Origin: Bacteroidales bacterium
GTDB taxonomy: Bacteria > Bacteroidota > Bacteroidia > Bacteroidales > JAIOZK01
Reading direction: 5' to 3'
Length of the DNA: 64,000 nt
NCBI GenBank assembly: GCA_021740625.1
Contig: JAIOZK010000001.1
Span: 248,001 to 312,000, forward strand
The notes under the pieces were generated by a model, which was not told the DNA's origin, did not search any database, and saw only the letters and a program-made list of their open reading frames with translations. Both the position numbers and the translations under genes were made by a program. Positions 44,337 through 52,579 of this stretch are shown here, piece by piece; within the stretch, counting starts at the first letter, position 1, and each line of letters opens with the position of its first letter.

Positions 44337-44373
44337 TTTATACCCATTTGACACCATGAATTTAATAAACTTG
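44337..44373 (-). promoter_or_regulatory. candidate autoregulatory ECF-type element before the sigma gene
   Basis: Minus strand CAAGTTT, ten bases, TGGTGTCAAA, three bases, GTATAAA. It shares all three blocks and the ten-base spacing with the element at 43693-43727. Transcription from it would give a leader of roughly 25 bases before the ATG at 44309. Confidence 0.5.
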
Positions 44374-44595
44374 TACTGATATTCTATTTTTTTGAGCAAG
44401 ATTGGAAAAGTGAATTGCCTCCCTTGAAATTTGTTTTGGTTCAAAATTTCCAGATCGATAATGAATCCAGGCTTGCTAAGAAATAATTCAGGCAATTTTA
44501 AGTTATTTAACTAACATGAAAATGTTGGTAAAACAAAAGCTGTTTGCTATCGACAGTCACTTTATACTATAATTTTACATCCAAAAATTCAAAAT

Positions 44596-45276
44596 ATGTT
44601 GGGAACAGTTTTATTACAGGCAGCAACGGCTGCCCAGGCTGAGCAGGGAGAGATCACAATTTCCATCTGGGAGCTCGCTTTAAAAGGTGGTTGGATCATA
44701 GCAATACTGGCCGTATTTTCAATCATTGCTGTTTACATTTTTATTGAGAGGTATCTTGTAATAGGCAAAGCCTCTAAGGAAGACCGGAACTTTATGAACA
44801 ACATCCGTGATTTTATCCACAGCGGTCAGATCGATGCAGCTATATCACTTTGCAAGAACAACAGAAGCCCCATTGCAAGGATGATAGAAAAAGGGGTCTC
44901 AAGGATTGGAAGACCGCTGGGTGATATCAATGCAGCCATTGAAAATGTCGGGAAACTACAGGTTTCCAGGTTGGAAAAAAACATTGCCGGACTGGCCACC
45001 ATTGCCGGTGCTTCTCCCATGCTGGGCTTCCTGGGAACTGTGATTGGTATGATCAAAGCCTTCTACGATATGTCAATGGCCGGTAACAATATCGATATTG
45101 CATTGCTGTCGAGTGGTATTTACCAGGCCATGGTTACTACTGTTGCCGGATTGATCGTTGGAATTCTTGGCTATGTGCTATACAATATCCTGGTAGCCCG
45201 CGTCGAAAAACTGGTTTATAAGCTCGAGGCCAGGGCAACCGAATTCATGGATCTGCTGCACGAACCCGCAAAATAA
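44596..45276 (+). CDS. exbB: MotA/TolQ/ExbB proton channel family protein
   Basis: A 226-residue inner-membrane protein with three helices (about 28-50, 130-155 and 170-195). The family signature is 'LATIAGASPMLGFLGTVIGMIKAF', and 'LLSSGIYQAMVTTVAGLIVGI' closes the channel core. With ExbD it forms the proton-driven motor that energises TonB. It is followed after eight bases by exbD and then tonB, a standard cluster, so TonB-linked uptake is more likely than Tol-Pal. Transcription diverges from the sigma operon. Confidence 0.93.
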   Translation: MLGTVLLQAATAAQAEQGEITISIWELALKGGWIIAILAVFSIIAVYIFIERYLVIGKASKEDRNFMNNIRDFIHSGQIDAAISLCKNNRSPIARMIEKGVSRIGRPLGDINAAIENVGKLQVSRLEKNIAGLATIAGASPMLGFLGTVIGMIKAFYDMSMAGNNIDIALLSSGIYQAMVTTVAGLIVGILGYVLYNILVARVEKLVYKLEARATEFMDLLHEPAK

Positions 45277-45284
45277 GAAGCATC

Positions 45285-45698
45285 ATGGCAATTAAACCAA
45301 GAAATAAAAGAGATTTACAGTTCAACATGGCCTCCTTTTCGGACCTGGTGTTTTTGTTGCTGATCTTTTTCATGCTCACATCTACACTGGTTGCACCCAA
45401 TGCCATCAAGCTATTGCTTCCACAGAGCAACAGCCGTACCATGGCCACGCAAACCGTTACGGTTTACATCAACGAAAGGATGGACTATTTTGTGGGAGAA
45501 ACCCCGGTTAGCCTGAACCGTCTTGAAAGTGTAATCGATGACAGGTTGAAGGGTGAAATCAAAGCTTCTATCGTTCTCAGGTCAGATCAGACGGTTCCTG
45601 TACAATATGTGGTTAATGTTATCGATGCGGTGAACAACATCAACAACAAATACAACACAAAACACAAAGTAATCCTGGCCACAAGGCCGAACCGCTAA
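45285..45698 (+). CDS. exbD: ExbD/TolR biopolymer transport protein
   Basis: A 137-residue protein with one transmembrane helix (about 18-38, 'FSDLVFLLLIFFMLTSTLV'). The aspartate in 'SFSDLVFLLLIFF' is the essential proton-path residue of the family. The periplasmic domain ends in 'VVNVIDAVNNINNKYNTKHKVILATRPN'. It couples proton flow through ExbB to TonB movement. It starts eight bases after exbB and is one base ahead of tonB. Confidence 0.93.
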   Translation: MAIKPRNKRDLQFNMASFSDLVFLLLIFFMLTSTLVAPNAIKLLLPQSNSRTMATQTVTVYINERMDYFVGETPVSLNRLESVIDDRLKGEIKASIVLRSDQTVPVQYVVNVIDAVNNINNKYNTKHKVILATRPNR

Positions 45699-45699
45699 A

Positions 45700-46641
45700 A
45701 TGCAAAACGAAAAAGACAAAATAAAAGCCACGATAGGCACCATCATCTTTCACTTGCTGGCTTTGCTGGCTTTGATCATATTTGGTTTGTCGACACCATT
45801 GCCATTACCAGGTGAGGAAGGAGTAGAAGTCAACCTGGGTTATACCGACCAGGGCATGGGGCTTCGCCAGGAAACAAAGGAGCCATCCACATCTCCTCCA
45901 CAACCCAAACCACAGGAAAAGATTGTTGAAGAGGAAATAATCGACGAAAGCAGTCCTGAAGAAGTAATGGAAGATCCCGTGATTGAGGATGTACAGGAGG
46001 AAGAATTGCTTACCCAGGACACCGAGGAAGCCCCGGCACTCGAAAATCCTGAAGAGAAGGAAGAAATCGAAGAAATCCCGGATGACAAAAAAGAACCTGA
46101 GAAAAAGCCGGAACCCAAAGAGGAAGAACCCGAAGAAAGAAAAGAAGAATCCAAACAACCCCAAACAGAAACTGAACAGGAGCCTGAGCAGGTGGAAGAA
46201 AAAGAACCTGAACCCAAGGTGAATCCCCGTGCCCTTTACCAGGGACCCACCAAATCCGAAGGTCAGGGAGGCAACGAAGGCCAGACCGGTGAAGCCGGCA
46301 ACCAGGGCAAACCACATGGAGATGTGAATTCGGAGAATTACGATGGACAGGGAGGTTCCGGAAGTGGCATTAAATATGATCTTGGAGGTCGCGGTCATAA
46401 ATTGTTACCAAAACCAGCTTATACATCGGAAGACCAGGGCAAAGTAGTGGTAACCATCTGGGTCGACAGGATGGGACGTGTTACCAAAGCCATTGCCGGA
46501 GCAAAAGGAACTACAGTAAGTGATCTGCAACTCAGGAAGCTGGCGAAAGATGCGGCCCTTCGGGCAAAATTCAATCCTGATCCGGAAGCCCCGGAAATTC
46601 AAAAAGGAACCATTACATATAACTTTATTAAATTGAAATAG
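45700..46641 (+). CDS. tonB: TonB family energy transducer
   Basis: A 313-residue protein with one N-terminal transmembrane helix (about 10-30) and a long periplasmic spacer rich in Pro, Glu and Lys (about 60-175), then a Gly/Gln-rich segment and a C-terminal TonB domain from about residue 235 ('LPKPAYTSEDQGKVVVTIWVDRMGRV') with the conserved basic/aromatic end 'KGTITYNFIKLK'. It transmits proton-motive force to TonB-dependent receptors in the outer membrane. The last base of its stop codon is the first base of an inverted-repeat element (46641-46772). Confidence 0.92.
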   Translation: MQNEKDKIKATIGTIIFHLLALLALIIFGLSTPLPLPGEEGVEVNLGYTDQGMGLRQETKEPSTSPPQPKPQEKIVEEEIIDESSPEEVMEDPVIEDVQEEELLTQDTEEAPALENPEEKEEIEEIPDDKKEPEKKPEPKEEEPEERKEESKQPQTETEQEPEQVEEKEPEPKVNPRALYQGPTKSEGQGGNEGQTGEAGNQGKPHGDVNSENYDGQGGSGSGIKYDLGGRGHKLLPKPAYTSEDQGKVVVTIWVDRMGRVTKAIAGAKGTTVSDLQLRKLAKDAALRAKFNPDPEAPEIQKGTITYNFIKLK

Positions 46642-46772
46642 AGCTTGTCCAAAAAAGTGCCCTGCAGCCATCTGGGTCATATCGAGTGAAATCGAGATGC
46701 GCTGATAATCAACGATTTTTAGGCTTCGACTTCGCTAAGCCTGACGAAATATCGTACTTTTCGGATAAGCTC
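46641..46772. mobile_element. MITE-like element with 17-18 bp terminal inverted repeats
   Basis: The left end GAGCTTGTCCAAAAAAGT and the right end (complement GAGCTTATCCGAAAAGT) are near-identical inverted repeats enclosing 132 bp in total with no reading frame. The element starts on the final G of the tonB TAG stop codon, which keeps tonB intact. A further internal stem (AGGCTTCG.../CGCTAAGCCT) is visible. No target-site duplication was confirmed. It could also act as a long hairpin terminator. Confidence 0.6.
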
Positions 46773-46878
46773 TCACCATTTGCAAATTCTATCCTGTAAA
46801 CCATTAGGTTCATTGTAATGATAACCTGATTCATATTATCTTTATGTGACAATAACCAAAATTTAATAAGATGAGATC

Positions 46879-47250
46879 ATGGATGCTGTGGATTTGAATA
46901 CCATTAACTTTACTTTACAGTACGCAAGAGGTATCAGTAAAGTTGAAAAGAAGGGAAAAAAAGAACAAACCGTTAGTTATGCATTGCCCGGGCGGAAAGC
47001 CTTGAAAATAAAGTCGCCAGAAATTAAAAATTTTACTACGGGAATTGTAATGGTTGAGATTTTCGTTGGCAGGGATGGAAACGTCATCCATGCCAGGGTT
47101 GTACCAGATAAATCGACAATACACAACAAAGCAATCGTCACAAATGTTGAACAGGCGGCGCAAGAATCAAAATTCTCCGCTGACCCCGATGCACCGAAGA
47201 AGACAAAAGGATATTTTACGTACCGCTTTATTAAGGTAGGCAGTGAATAA
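46879..47250 (+). CDS. orphan soluble TonB C-terminal domain protein
   Basis: A 123-residue protein whose second half is a TonB C-terminal domain: 'GIVMVEIFVGRDGNVIHARV' and 'SKFSADPDAPKKTKGYFTYRFIKV' align with the end of the tonB product encoded just upstream ('GKVVVTIWVDRMGRV' and 'AKFNPDPEAPEIQKGTITYNFIKL'). It has neither a transmembrane helix nor a signal peptide nor the proline-rich spacer. It is therefore either a cytoplasmic remnant of a duplicated tonB or a protein with a new role. The MITE-like element lies between the two. A terminator overlaps its stop codon. The frame is sound; whether it functions is unclear. Confidence 0.65.
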   Translation: MDAVDLNTINFTLQYARGISKVEKKGKKEQTVSYALPGRKALKIKSPEIKNFTTGIVMVEIFVGRDGNVIHARVVPDKSTIHNKAIVTNVEQAAQESKFSADPDAPKKTKGYFTYRFIKVGSE

Positions 47251-47277
47251 AAAGCAGGGTCTAAGACCCTGCTTTTT
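47249..47277 (+). terminator. intrinsic terminator after the orphan TonB-domain gene
   Basis: An 11-bp stem AAAAAGCAGGG/CCCTGCTTTTT with loop TCTAAGA. It lies inside the extended folC frame and so supports the later folC start. Confidence 0.85.
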
Positions 47278-47278
47278 C

Positions 47279-47286
47279 TATCTTTG
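47279..47286 (+). promoter_or_regulatory. candidate -7 promoter element for folC
   Basis: TATCTTTG matches TAnnTTTG and ends only four bases before the ATG at 47291. If used, the folC transcript would be nearly leaderless. Confidence 0.45.
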
Positions 47287-47290
47287 CATC

Positions 47291-48589
47291 ATGAACTACG
47301 AACAAACCCTGGATTATCTATACAGCCAACTGCCCATGTTTCAGCGTATAGGTGCAGCAGCTTATAAAGCCGATCTGAATAGCACCTATGCCCTCCTGAA
47401 GGTACTTGGCAATCCTCACAGAAATTTCAGATCTGTTCACATTGCCGGAACCAATGGCAAAGGTTCTGTTTCACACATGATCGCCTCAGTGCTGCAGGAA
47501 GCAGGCTACAAAACAGGCCTTTATACATCTCCACATTTAAAGGATTTCCGGGAACGGATCAGGATCAACGGGAAAATGATCCCCAAAAGCAGGGTTGTAT
47601 CCTTTGTTAAAAAACACAAGAATGAATTCCAGAGAATAGGTCCTTCCTTTTTTGAAATGACGGTGGGGATGGCATTTAATCATTTTGAAAAAGAAAATGT
47701 TGATATTGCGATCCTGGAAACAGGGATGGGTGGTCGCCTGGATTCCACCAATGTTGTTCAGCCGGAACTTTCCGTAATTACCAATATATCATTTGATCAT
47801 ACAACATTTCTTGGAGATACCCTGGAGAAAATCGCTGAGGAGAAAGCAGGCATTATTAAGGAAAACACCCCTGTTGTGATCGGTGAATTGCAGGAAGAAA
47901 CCCAAGAAGTTTTTCTGAAAAAAGCTGCCGAAAAAACGGCCATAATTTCCTTTGCCGATCAAAACCTGGCTATCCAATTTGTAGATGAATTTACGGAGAA
48001 TGATCAGCTTCATTACCTGCTTAATATTTCCAAAGGAGGCAGTCCCTACCTGATCAGTATTGAACTGCCATTGACAGGATATTACCAATTTAAAAATCTT
48101 CTGACAACACTTCAATCTCTGGAAATCCTAACACAAAGAAACTACAGGATAAGATCGAGGCATATTTACCAGGGAATTAAAAAAGTTAAAGAAAACACAG
48201 GATTCCTGGGCCGCTGGCTGATTTTGAGCAGGGACCCGCTTACTATTTGCGACATCGCCCACAACCTTGAAGGGATCAGAAATATATTAGAGCAAATAAA
48301 AGGCCTGCAATATGAGCAACTCCATTTCGTCCTGGGCATGGTCAACGATAAAGATATCAATAAGATTCTGGACATGCTTCCAGAAGATGCCACATATTAT
48401 TTCTGCAAAGCTGATATTCCAAGGGGATTGGACGCAAAAAAGCTGCAAAGCAAGGCAGCATTGTCTAAATTAAAAGGTAACTCATTCGAATCTGTAGATG
48501 AAGCTTTCAAAGCTGCAAAAACAGCAGCCCACAAAAATGACCTGATATTTATCGGAGGCAGCACTTTCACCGTCGCCGAAGTCCTGTAA
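47291..48589 (+). CDS. folC: bifunctional folylpolyglutamate synthase/dihydrofolate synthase
   Basis: A 432-residue Mur-ligase-family enzyme that adds glutamate to dihydropteroate and folates. The ATP loop is 'GTNGKGSVSHMIASVL'; 'LETGMGGRLDSTNVV' and 'FLGDTLEKIAEEKAGIIK' are FolC hallmarks. Length is normal. A longer frame reaches back to 47243, but it runs through the preceding terminator and promoter element, so the ATG at 47291 is the start. A folC gene after exbB-exbD-tonB is a recurring arrangement in Bacteroidota. Confidence 0.95.
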   Translation: MNYEQTLDYLYSQLPMFQRIGAAAYKADLNSTYALLKVLGNPHRNFRSVHIAGTNGKGSVSHMIASVLQEAGYKTGLYTSPHLKDFRERIRINGKMIPKSRVVSFVKKHKNEFQRIGPSFFEMTVGMAFNHFEKENVDIAILETGMGGRLDSTNVVQPELSVITNISFDHTTFLGDTLEKIAEEKAGIIKENTPVVIGELQEETQEVFLKKAAEKTAIISFADQNLAIQFVDEFTENDQLHYLLNISKGGSPYLISIELPLTGYYQFKNLLTTLQSLEILTQRNYRIRSRHIYQGIKKVKENTGFLGRWLILSRDPLTICDIAHNLEGIRNILEQIKGLQYEQLHFVLGMVNDKDINKILDMLPEDATYYFCKADIPRGLDAKKLQSKAALSKLKGNSFESVDEAFKAAKTAAHKNDLIFIGGSTFTVAEVL

Positions 48590-48620
48590 ATAACACAAAT
48601 ACAAGCACCCCCGCATATTC

Positions 48621-49862
48621 TTAATTATTAATTATTTCCACCCCTGCCTTCCGCATCTCCTCCCAGAATTTCGGATAGGATTTTTCAACTTCCTCATGGT
48701 TTTTCAGTTCTATCTCCCCGAAATGCAGTGCAAGCAGAACCAGGGACATGATCAGTCGATGATCGTTGCGGCAATCAAGAATTCCGGGTTTGTTTGCTTC
48801 TGAACCTGTCAGCTCAAGAGTTGTTTGTCTATCGCCCCGATGCCGAACATTCATGCTTTTAAGGATTTCCAAAAGGGCAGTTAAACGATCCGATTCTTTG
48901 TAGATCAAATTGTCCAGACCGGTGAATTCTGCTTTTTGTCTGCGTATGGCACAGGCAAAGATCACGGGAAGAGCAAGATCAATGTTATCCCTGAAGTCGA
49001 AACTGAATTTTTCTGTGGTTTTTGTACCCTTTGAAAGCTTTGCTCCTTCTAGGGAGAATTCAGTTTTAATACCCAGAAGCTGAAAAACATCAGGAAGTAT
49101 TGCATCCCCCTGCAGCTCAGATTTTTTCAATTGTGGAATAAAAACTTCATTCACCTCAGATACCATTAAAAGCTCATACCAGAAGGATGCTGCCGACCAG
49201 TCTTTTTCATTTGCTATTTTAACTTTTTTAAAAGCTGAGGGCAAAACATGCAATGAATTATTCCGAGCAACCACATGAATCCCGGCCTTTCTCAAAAGCT
49301 CAGCAGTCATGTTGATATAGGACATTGATGGGGGTGAGTCTCCAAACCTGAGCCTGACGCCATTTTTTGTCTCGGAAGCAACCAACAGCACTGCACTCGC
49401 AAATTGACTGCTTTGGGAAAGATCCATGGTAGTTTCTCCACCTTTCAATTTACCTCCCCTGATGAGGAGGGGACAACGCCCTGATTCTGCAGCATATTCA
49501 ATATGAGCACCCAGATTTCTCAAAGTCATCACCAGCTCTTTAATGGGTCTTTCCTTCAATCGTTTGGAACCGGTGATCAAACAGTTCCCGGGAACAAGAC
49601 TGAGATAGGCAGTCATGAAGCGCAGGACTGCCCCACTGTTACCAGCATCCAATACCGTAGGAATTCCCGAAATATTGCAGTTCTCGATCCATTCAAGATT
49701 TTTCTTCAAGCGCAGGGAATCATCCGAGTCTGACAGTTGGTCATATGTCACCAAACCATCAGACAGTGCATTCATTATGAGCAGTCGTGTAGAAATACTT
49801 TTTGAAAAAGGAACTTCAATTTCAAGGGATCGAATTACATTTGATTTCCTGATTTTTAACAT
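48621..49862 (-). CDS. aroA: 3-phosphoshikimate 1-carboxyvinyltransferase (EPSP synthase)
   Basis: A 413-residue enzyme that joins phosphoenolpyruvate to shikimate-3-phosphate. Active-site segments are 'PFSKSISTRLLIMNAL' (Lys, Ser, Arg), 'DAGNSGAVLRFMTAYL', 'DNIDLALPVIFACA' (catalytic Asp) and 'KESDRLTALLEIL' with 'DHRLIMSLVLLAL'. The sequence is of the short, divergent Bacteroidota type. It is the last gene of the porX-tsaE-ald-aroB-aroA run and overlaps aroB by seven bases, so the two shikimate steps are co-translated. It converges with folC. Confidence 0.95.
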   Translation of the reverse strand: MLKIRKSNVIRSLEIEVPFSKSISTRLLIMNALSDGLVTYDQLSDSDDSLRLKKNLEWIENCNISGIPTVLDAGNSGAVLRFMTAYLSLVPGNCLITGSKRLKERPIKELVMTLRNLGAHIEYAAESGRCPLLIRGGKLKGGETTMDLSQSSQFASAVLLVASETKNGVRLRFGDSPPSMSYINMTAELLRKAGIHVVARNNSLHVLPSAFKKVKIANEKDWSAASFWYELLMVSEVNEVFIPQLKKSELQGDAILPDVFQLLGIKTEFSLEGAKLSKGTKTTEKFSFDFRDNIDLALPVIFACAIRRQKAEFTGLDNLIYKESDRLTALLEILKSMNVRHRGDRQTTLELTGSEANKPGILDCRNDHRLIMSLVLLALHFGEIELKNHEEVEKSYPKFWEEMRKAGVEIINN

Positions 49863-50905
49863 GATCCTTTATTTTGATAAAACCTGAAACTTTCGTGAAT
49901 TAAATCAATACCAACTTCCTGCTCAACAATGCAGGAACCAATATCTTCAATAAGACTAAACAGCAACTTGCCATTTTTGTTCTTTTTATCATGGTAAACC
50001 TTATTGATGATACGATCTGTTTGATGATTCTCCCAACTTACCTTATGAAATCTTTTGTTGACCTGGCAAACAATATCTTCAAGTGCGGATAGGGGAAAAT
50101 CCAGTATTTTGGATGAAATGTATGCTTCGCAGATCATACCTGCTGCCACTGCCTCACCATGCAATAAGCCGGGCTGCAAAAAGGATTCAATTGCATGCCC
50201 GATGCTGTGGCCGAAATTGAGCATTTTTCTTTCCTTCTTTTCCATGGGATCCTTTTCAACGATCTCCATTTTGATCTGAATGGATTTATCAATCAGGTTC
50301 AGGAACTCCTTGTTTGCAGTTGTAAGGTCAAATGTTTTCAAGAACTCCCAGTATGCAGGATCGCTGATAATTGCATGTTTCATGGCCTCTGCAAATCCAC
50401 TTTTCAGTTCCCTGTGGGGCAGGCTTTTTAAAAAATCAGGAAAGACCAGTACCTTTTCGGGCCATGCAAAAGTGCCCACCTGGTTTTTGACTTCCTCAAA
50501 GTTAATACCTGTTTTACCGCCGATTGCAGCATCGATCTGAGCCGTAAGGCTTGTCGGCACATGAATAAAATCAATTCCCCGTTTAAAAACCGAAGCTGCA
50601 AACCCGCCCAGGTCGGTGATCATCCCTCCTCCCATGTTGATCAGCAGGGAATTTCTGTCAAAACCAGCGGCTAGCAGTTCACCCCAGATCTTTTCCGCCG
50701 ATCCAATGTTTTTATTCTCCTCTCCTGCCGGTATGCTAATGTTAGTTCCCGGCACATTTCCCAGTAAGGGTAGACAGTGATCGCGGGTGTTTTCATCCGT
50801 CAGGATAGCAATTTTTGAATAAGCTGCTGAACTTTCCCTGAACAGGCGTAGCAGATCTTCCTGGCTGTTAAGTAAATGAATATTTCCGGAGAATTCCCCT
50901 TGCAT
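49856..50905 (-). CDS. aroB: 3-dehydroquinate synthase
   Basis: A 349-residue NAD+- and metal-dependent enzyme, second step of the shikimate pathway. Visible features: 'DENTRDHCLPLL' near the N-terminus, 'NMGGGMITDLGGFAASVFKRGIDFIHVPTSLTAQIDAAIGGKTGIN' in the NAD and substrate site (identifying segments only), and the metal ligands in 'GFAEAMKHAI' and 'LNFGHSIGHAIE'. Length is standard. It overlaps aroA by seven bases and follows ald by 38 bases. Confidence 0.96.
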   Translation of the reverse strand: MQGEFSGNIHLLNSQEDLLRLFRESSAAYSKIAILTDENTRDHCLPLLGNVPGTNISIPAGEENKNIGSAEKIWGELLAAGFDRNSLLINMGGGMITDLGGFAASVFKRGIDFIHVPTSLTAQIDAAIGGKTGINFEEVKNQVGTFAWPEKVLVFPDFLKSLPHRELKSGFAEAMKHAIISDPAYWEFLKTFDLTTANKEFLNLIDKSIQIKMEIVEKDPMEKKERKMLNFGHSIGHAIESFLQPGLLHGEAVAAGMICEAYISSKILDFPLSALEDIVCQVNKRFHKVSWENHQTDRIINKVYHDKKNKNGKLLFSLIEDIGSCIVEQEVGIDLIHESFRFYQNKGSC

Positions 50906-50943
50906 AAGTTTTAAAAGAATAAAGGTAATTCTTTTCGTCGATT

Positions 50944-52140
50944 CTAAAAAGCCGCCATCAGTAAATCCAGATCCTGGAAAGGCAGGTCGTAAAACTGGCT
51001 GATATGTTTTTTGGTCAGTGTCCCATTGTAAAGGAACACTCCCCTGCTGATTCCATAATCATTTCTGAGCATATTCTTGATTCCACCTTCCTCACCAATC
51101 TTGATGATGACAGGTGTGAAAAAGTTGCTTAGTGCATAGGAAGCCGTATGCGGAAATTTGGATGCAATGTTGGGAACACAGTAATGGGTAACATCGAATT
51201 TTTTAAACACAGGATTTTTATGCGTGGTAAGGTCTGAAGTTTCGAAACATCCACCCTGGTCGATGCTGACATCAATGATCATGGAACCCTGCTTCATCTG
51301 TCGCACCATATCTTCTGTGACAATGCAATCTGTAATTCCCTCGTCGGCATAGATGGCACCGATCACGACATCCGCAGATTTGAGTGCTTTCATCAGGATC
51401 TTTGGCTGGATGATAGAGGTATATACTGAACTTCCGATATCAGTCTGAATTTTGCGGAGTTTGTAAATGTTGTTATCGTATACTTTCACAGTACAACCCA
51501 AACAAACGGCAGTACGAGCGGCATTCAAACCAACGGTTCCGGCACCGATCACCACTACCTCGCTCGGTGTTATGCCGGGAAAACCGCCCAGCATATTTCC
51601 TTTGCCGTATTCACCCGTGCACTGATATTCACCGGCAATCAGCATGACGGATTTTCCCACAATCTCACTCATGGCCAGCAAAACCGGGTAGGAATCGCTC
51701 TTGTCCTTGATGTATTCAAAAGCAAGTGCGGTTGTTTTCTTTTCGATCTGTTTTTTAAAAAAATTTTTGTTCTGGCTGGTCAGTTGCAATGAAGAGATGA
51801 TGGTTTGCTGATATCTCAGGAGATCAATCTCATTTTCTGACAGGGGCGAAACTTTCAGGATGATGTCGGCCTGGTAAACTTCGTCTGCTGTGTTGACAAT
51901 CTGCCCACCTTCTTCACTGTAGTTATGATCACTGAAATGCGCTGTATCTCCGGCTCCACGCTCGATCAATACTTCGTGTCCCTGCTGAACGATCTGCCCA
52001 ACAGCATTCGGAACCAATGCAATCCTTTTTTCAAGAGCCGTTACTTCTTTTGGTATGCCAATGGTGAGTTTTTTCCGGGATTTAATCACCTCGAGCATTT
52101 CCTCCTGGGGTATCAGTTTTTCTTTGCGGCCAAGATCCAT
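50944..52140 (-). CDS. ald: alanine dehydrogenase
   Basis: A 398-residue NAD+-dependent enzyme interconverting L-alanine and pyruvate plus ammonia. The substrate-binding 'IGIPKEVTALEKRIALVPNAV' opening, the active-site His-containing 'FEYIKDKSD...AMSEIVG' region, and the Rossmann motif 'VVIGAGTVGLNAARTAVCLG' are present. It belongs to the Bacteroidota-type Ald/PNT family with a short N-terminal extension. It lies three bases after tsaE and is in the porX run. A transhydrogenase alpha subunit is the nearest alternative but would be membrane-linked and paired with a beta subunit. Confidence 0.92.
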   Translation of the reverse strand: MDLGRKEKLIPQEEMLEVIKSRKKLTIGIPKEVTALEKRIALVPNAVGQIVQQGHEVLIERGAGDTAHFSDHNYSEEGGQIVNTADEVYQADIILKVSPLSENEIDLLRYQQTIISSLQLTSQNKNFFKKQIEKKTTALAFEYIKDKSDSYPVLLAMSEIVGKSVMLIAGEYQCTGEYGKGNMLGGFPGITPSEVVVIGAGTVGLNAARTAVCLGCTVKVYDNNIYKLRKIQTDIGSSVYTSIIQPKILMKALKSADVVIGAIYADEGITDCIVTEDMVRQMKQGSMIIDVSIDQGGCFETSDLTTHKNPVFKKFDVTHYCVPNIASKFPHTASYALSNFFTPVIIKIGEEGGIKNMLRNDYGISRGVFLYNGTLTKKHISQFYDLPFQDLDLLMAAF

Positions 52141-52143
52141 ATC

Positions 52144-52572
52144 TTACTGATTTACAACTGTAAAACTACGTTCTCCTTTCTTACCAATTTCTACAATCTT
52201 AAGGTATACGCAATTCCCCGGTAAAAGTTCCTCCACCTTTTCGGGCCATTCGATAAAACAATAATGCCCGCTATAAAAATAATCCTCGTAACCCAGGTCG
52301 TAGGCTTCTTCCAGCTTGTTAATCCTGTAAAAATCAAAATGATATACAGCTTCTCCTTCACGCGTCTGGTATTCATTTACAAGGCTGAAAGTAGGACTGC
52401 TAACGTTTTCATCCACACCAAGCACACGACACAGGGATTTGATAAAAGTTGTTTTGCCGGCCCCCATCACAGCATGCAGGGCAAATACCCTTTTGCCGGG
52501 ATTCTGCTCAAGCAGCTCTCTTGCAATTTTATCCAGTGCTGCCAATGATTTACAAATCCACTCCTGCCCCAT
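52144..52572 (-). CDS. tsaE: tRNA threonylcarbamoyladenosine biosynthesis ATPase TsaE
   Basis: A 142-residue P-loop protein. The Walker A motif is 'LHAVMGAGKTTFIKSLC', and 'SSPTFSLVNEYQT' and 'CFIEWPEKVEELLP' are TsaE hallmarks. It drives the cycle of the TsaBDE complex that makes t6A37 in ANN-decoding tRNAs. It sits seven bases after porX and three bases before ald, as in many Bacteroidota genomes. Confidence 0.96.
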   Translation of the reverse strand: MGQEWICKSLAALDKIARELLEQNPGKRVFALHAVMGAGKTTFIKSLCRVLGVDENVSSPTFSLVNEYQTREGEAVYHFDFYRINKLEEAYDLGYEDYFYSGHYCFIEWPEKVEELLPGNCVYLKIVEIGKKGERSFTVVNQ

Positions 52573-52579
52573 GAGATCG

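Noticed and set aside
44310-44495. N-terminal extension of the ECF sigma factor
   Set aside because: The extra 62 residues lack sigma-factor similarity, and a promoter-like element lies within the stretch.
45840-46398. Long reverse-strand frames opposite tonB (Ser- or Phe-rich)
   Set aside because: They mirror the Pro/Glu/Lys-rich spacer codons of tonB and have no independent protein features.
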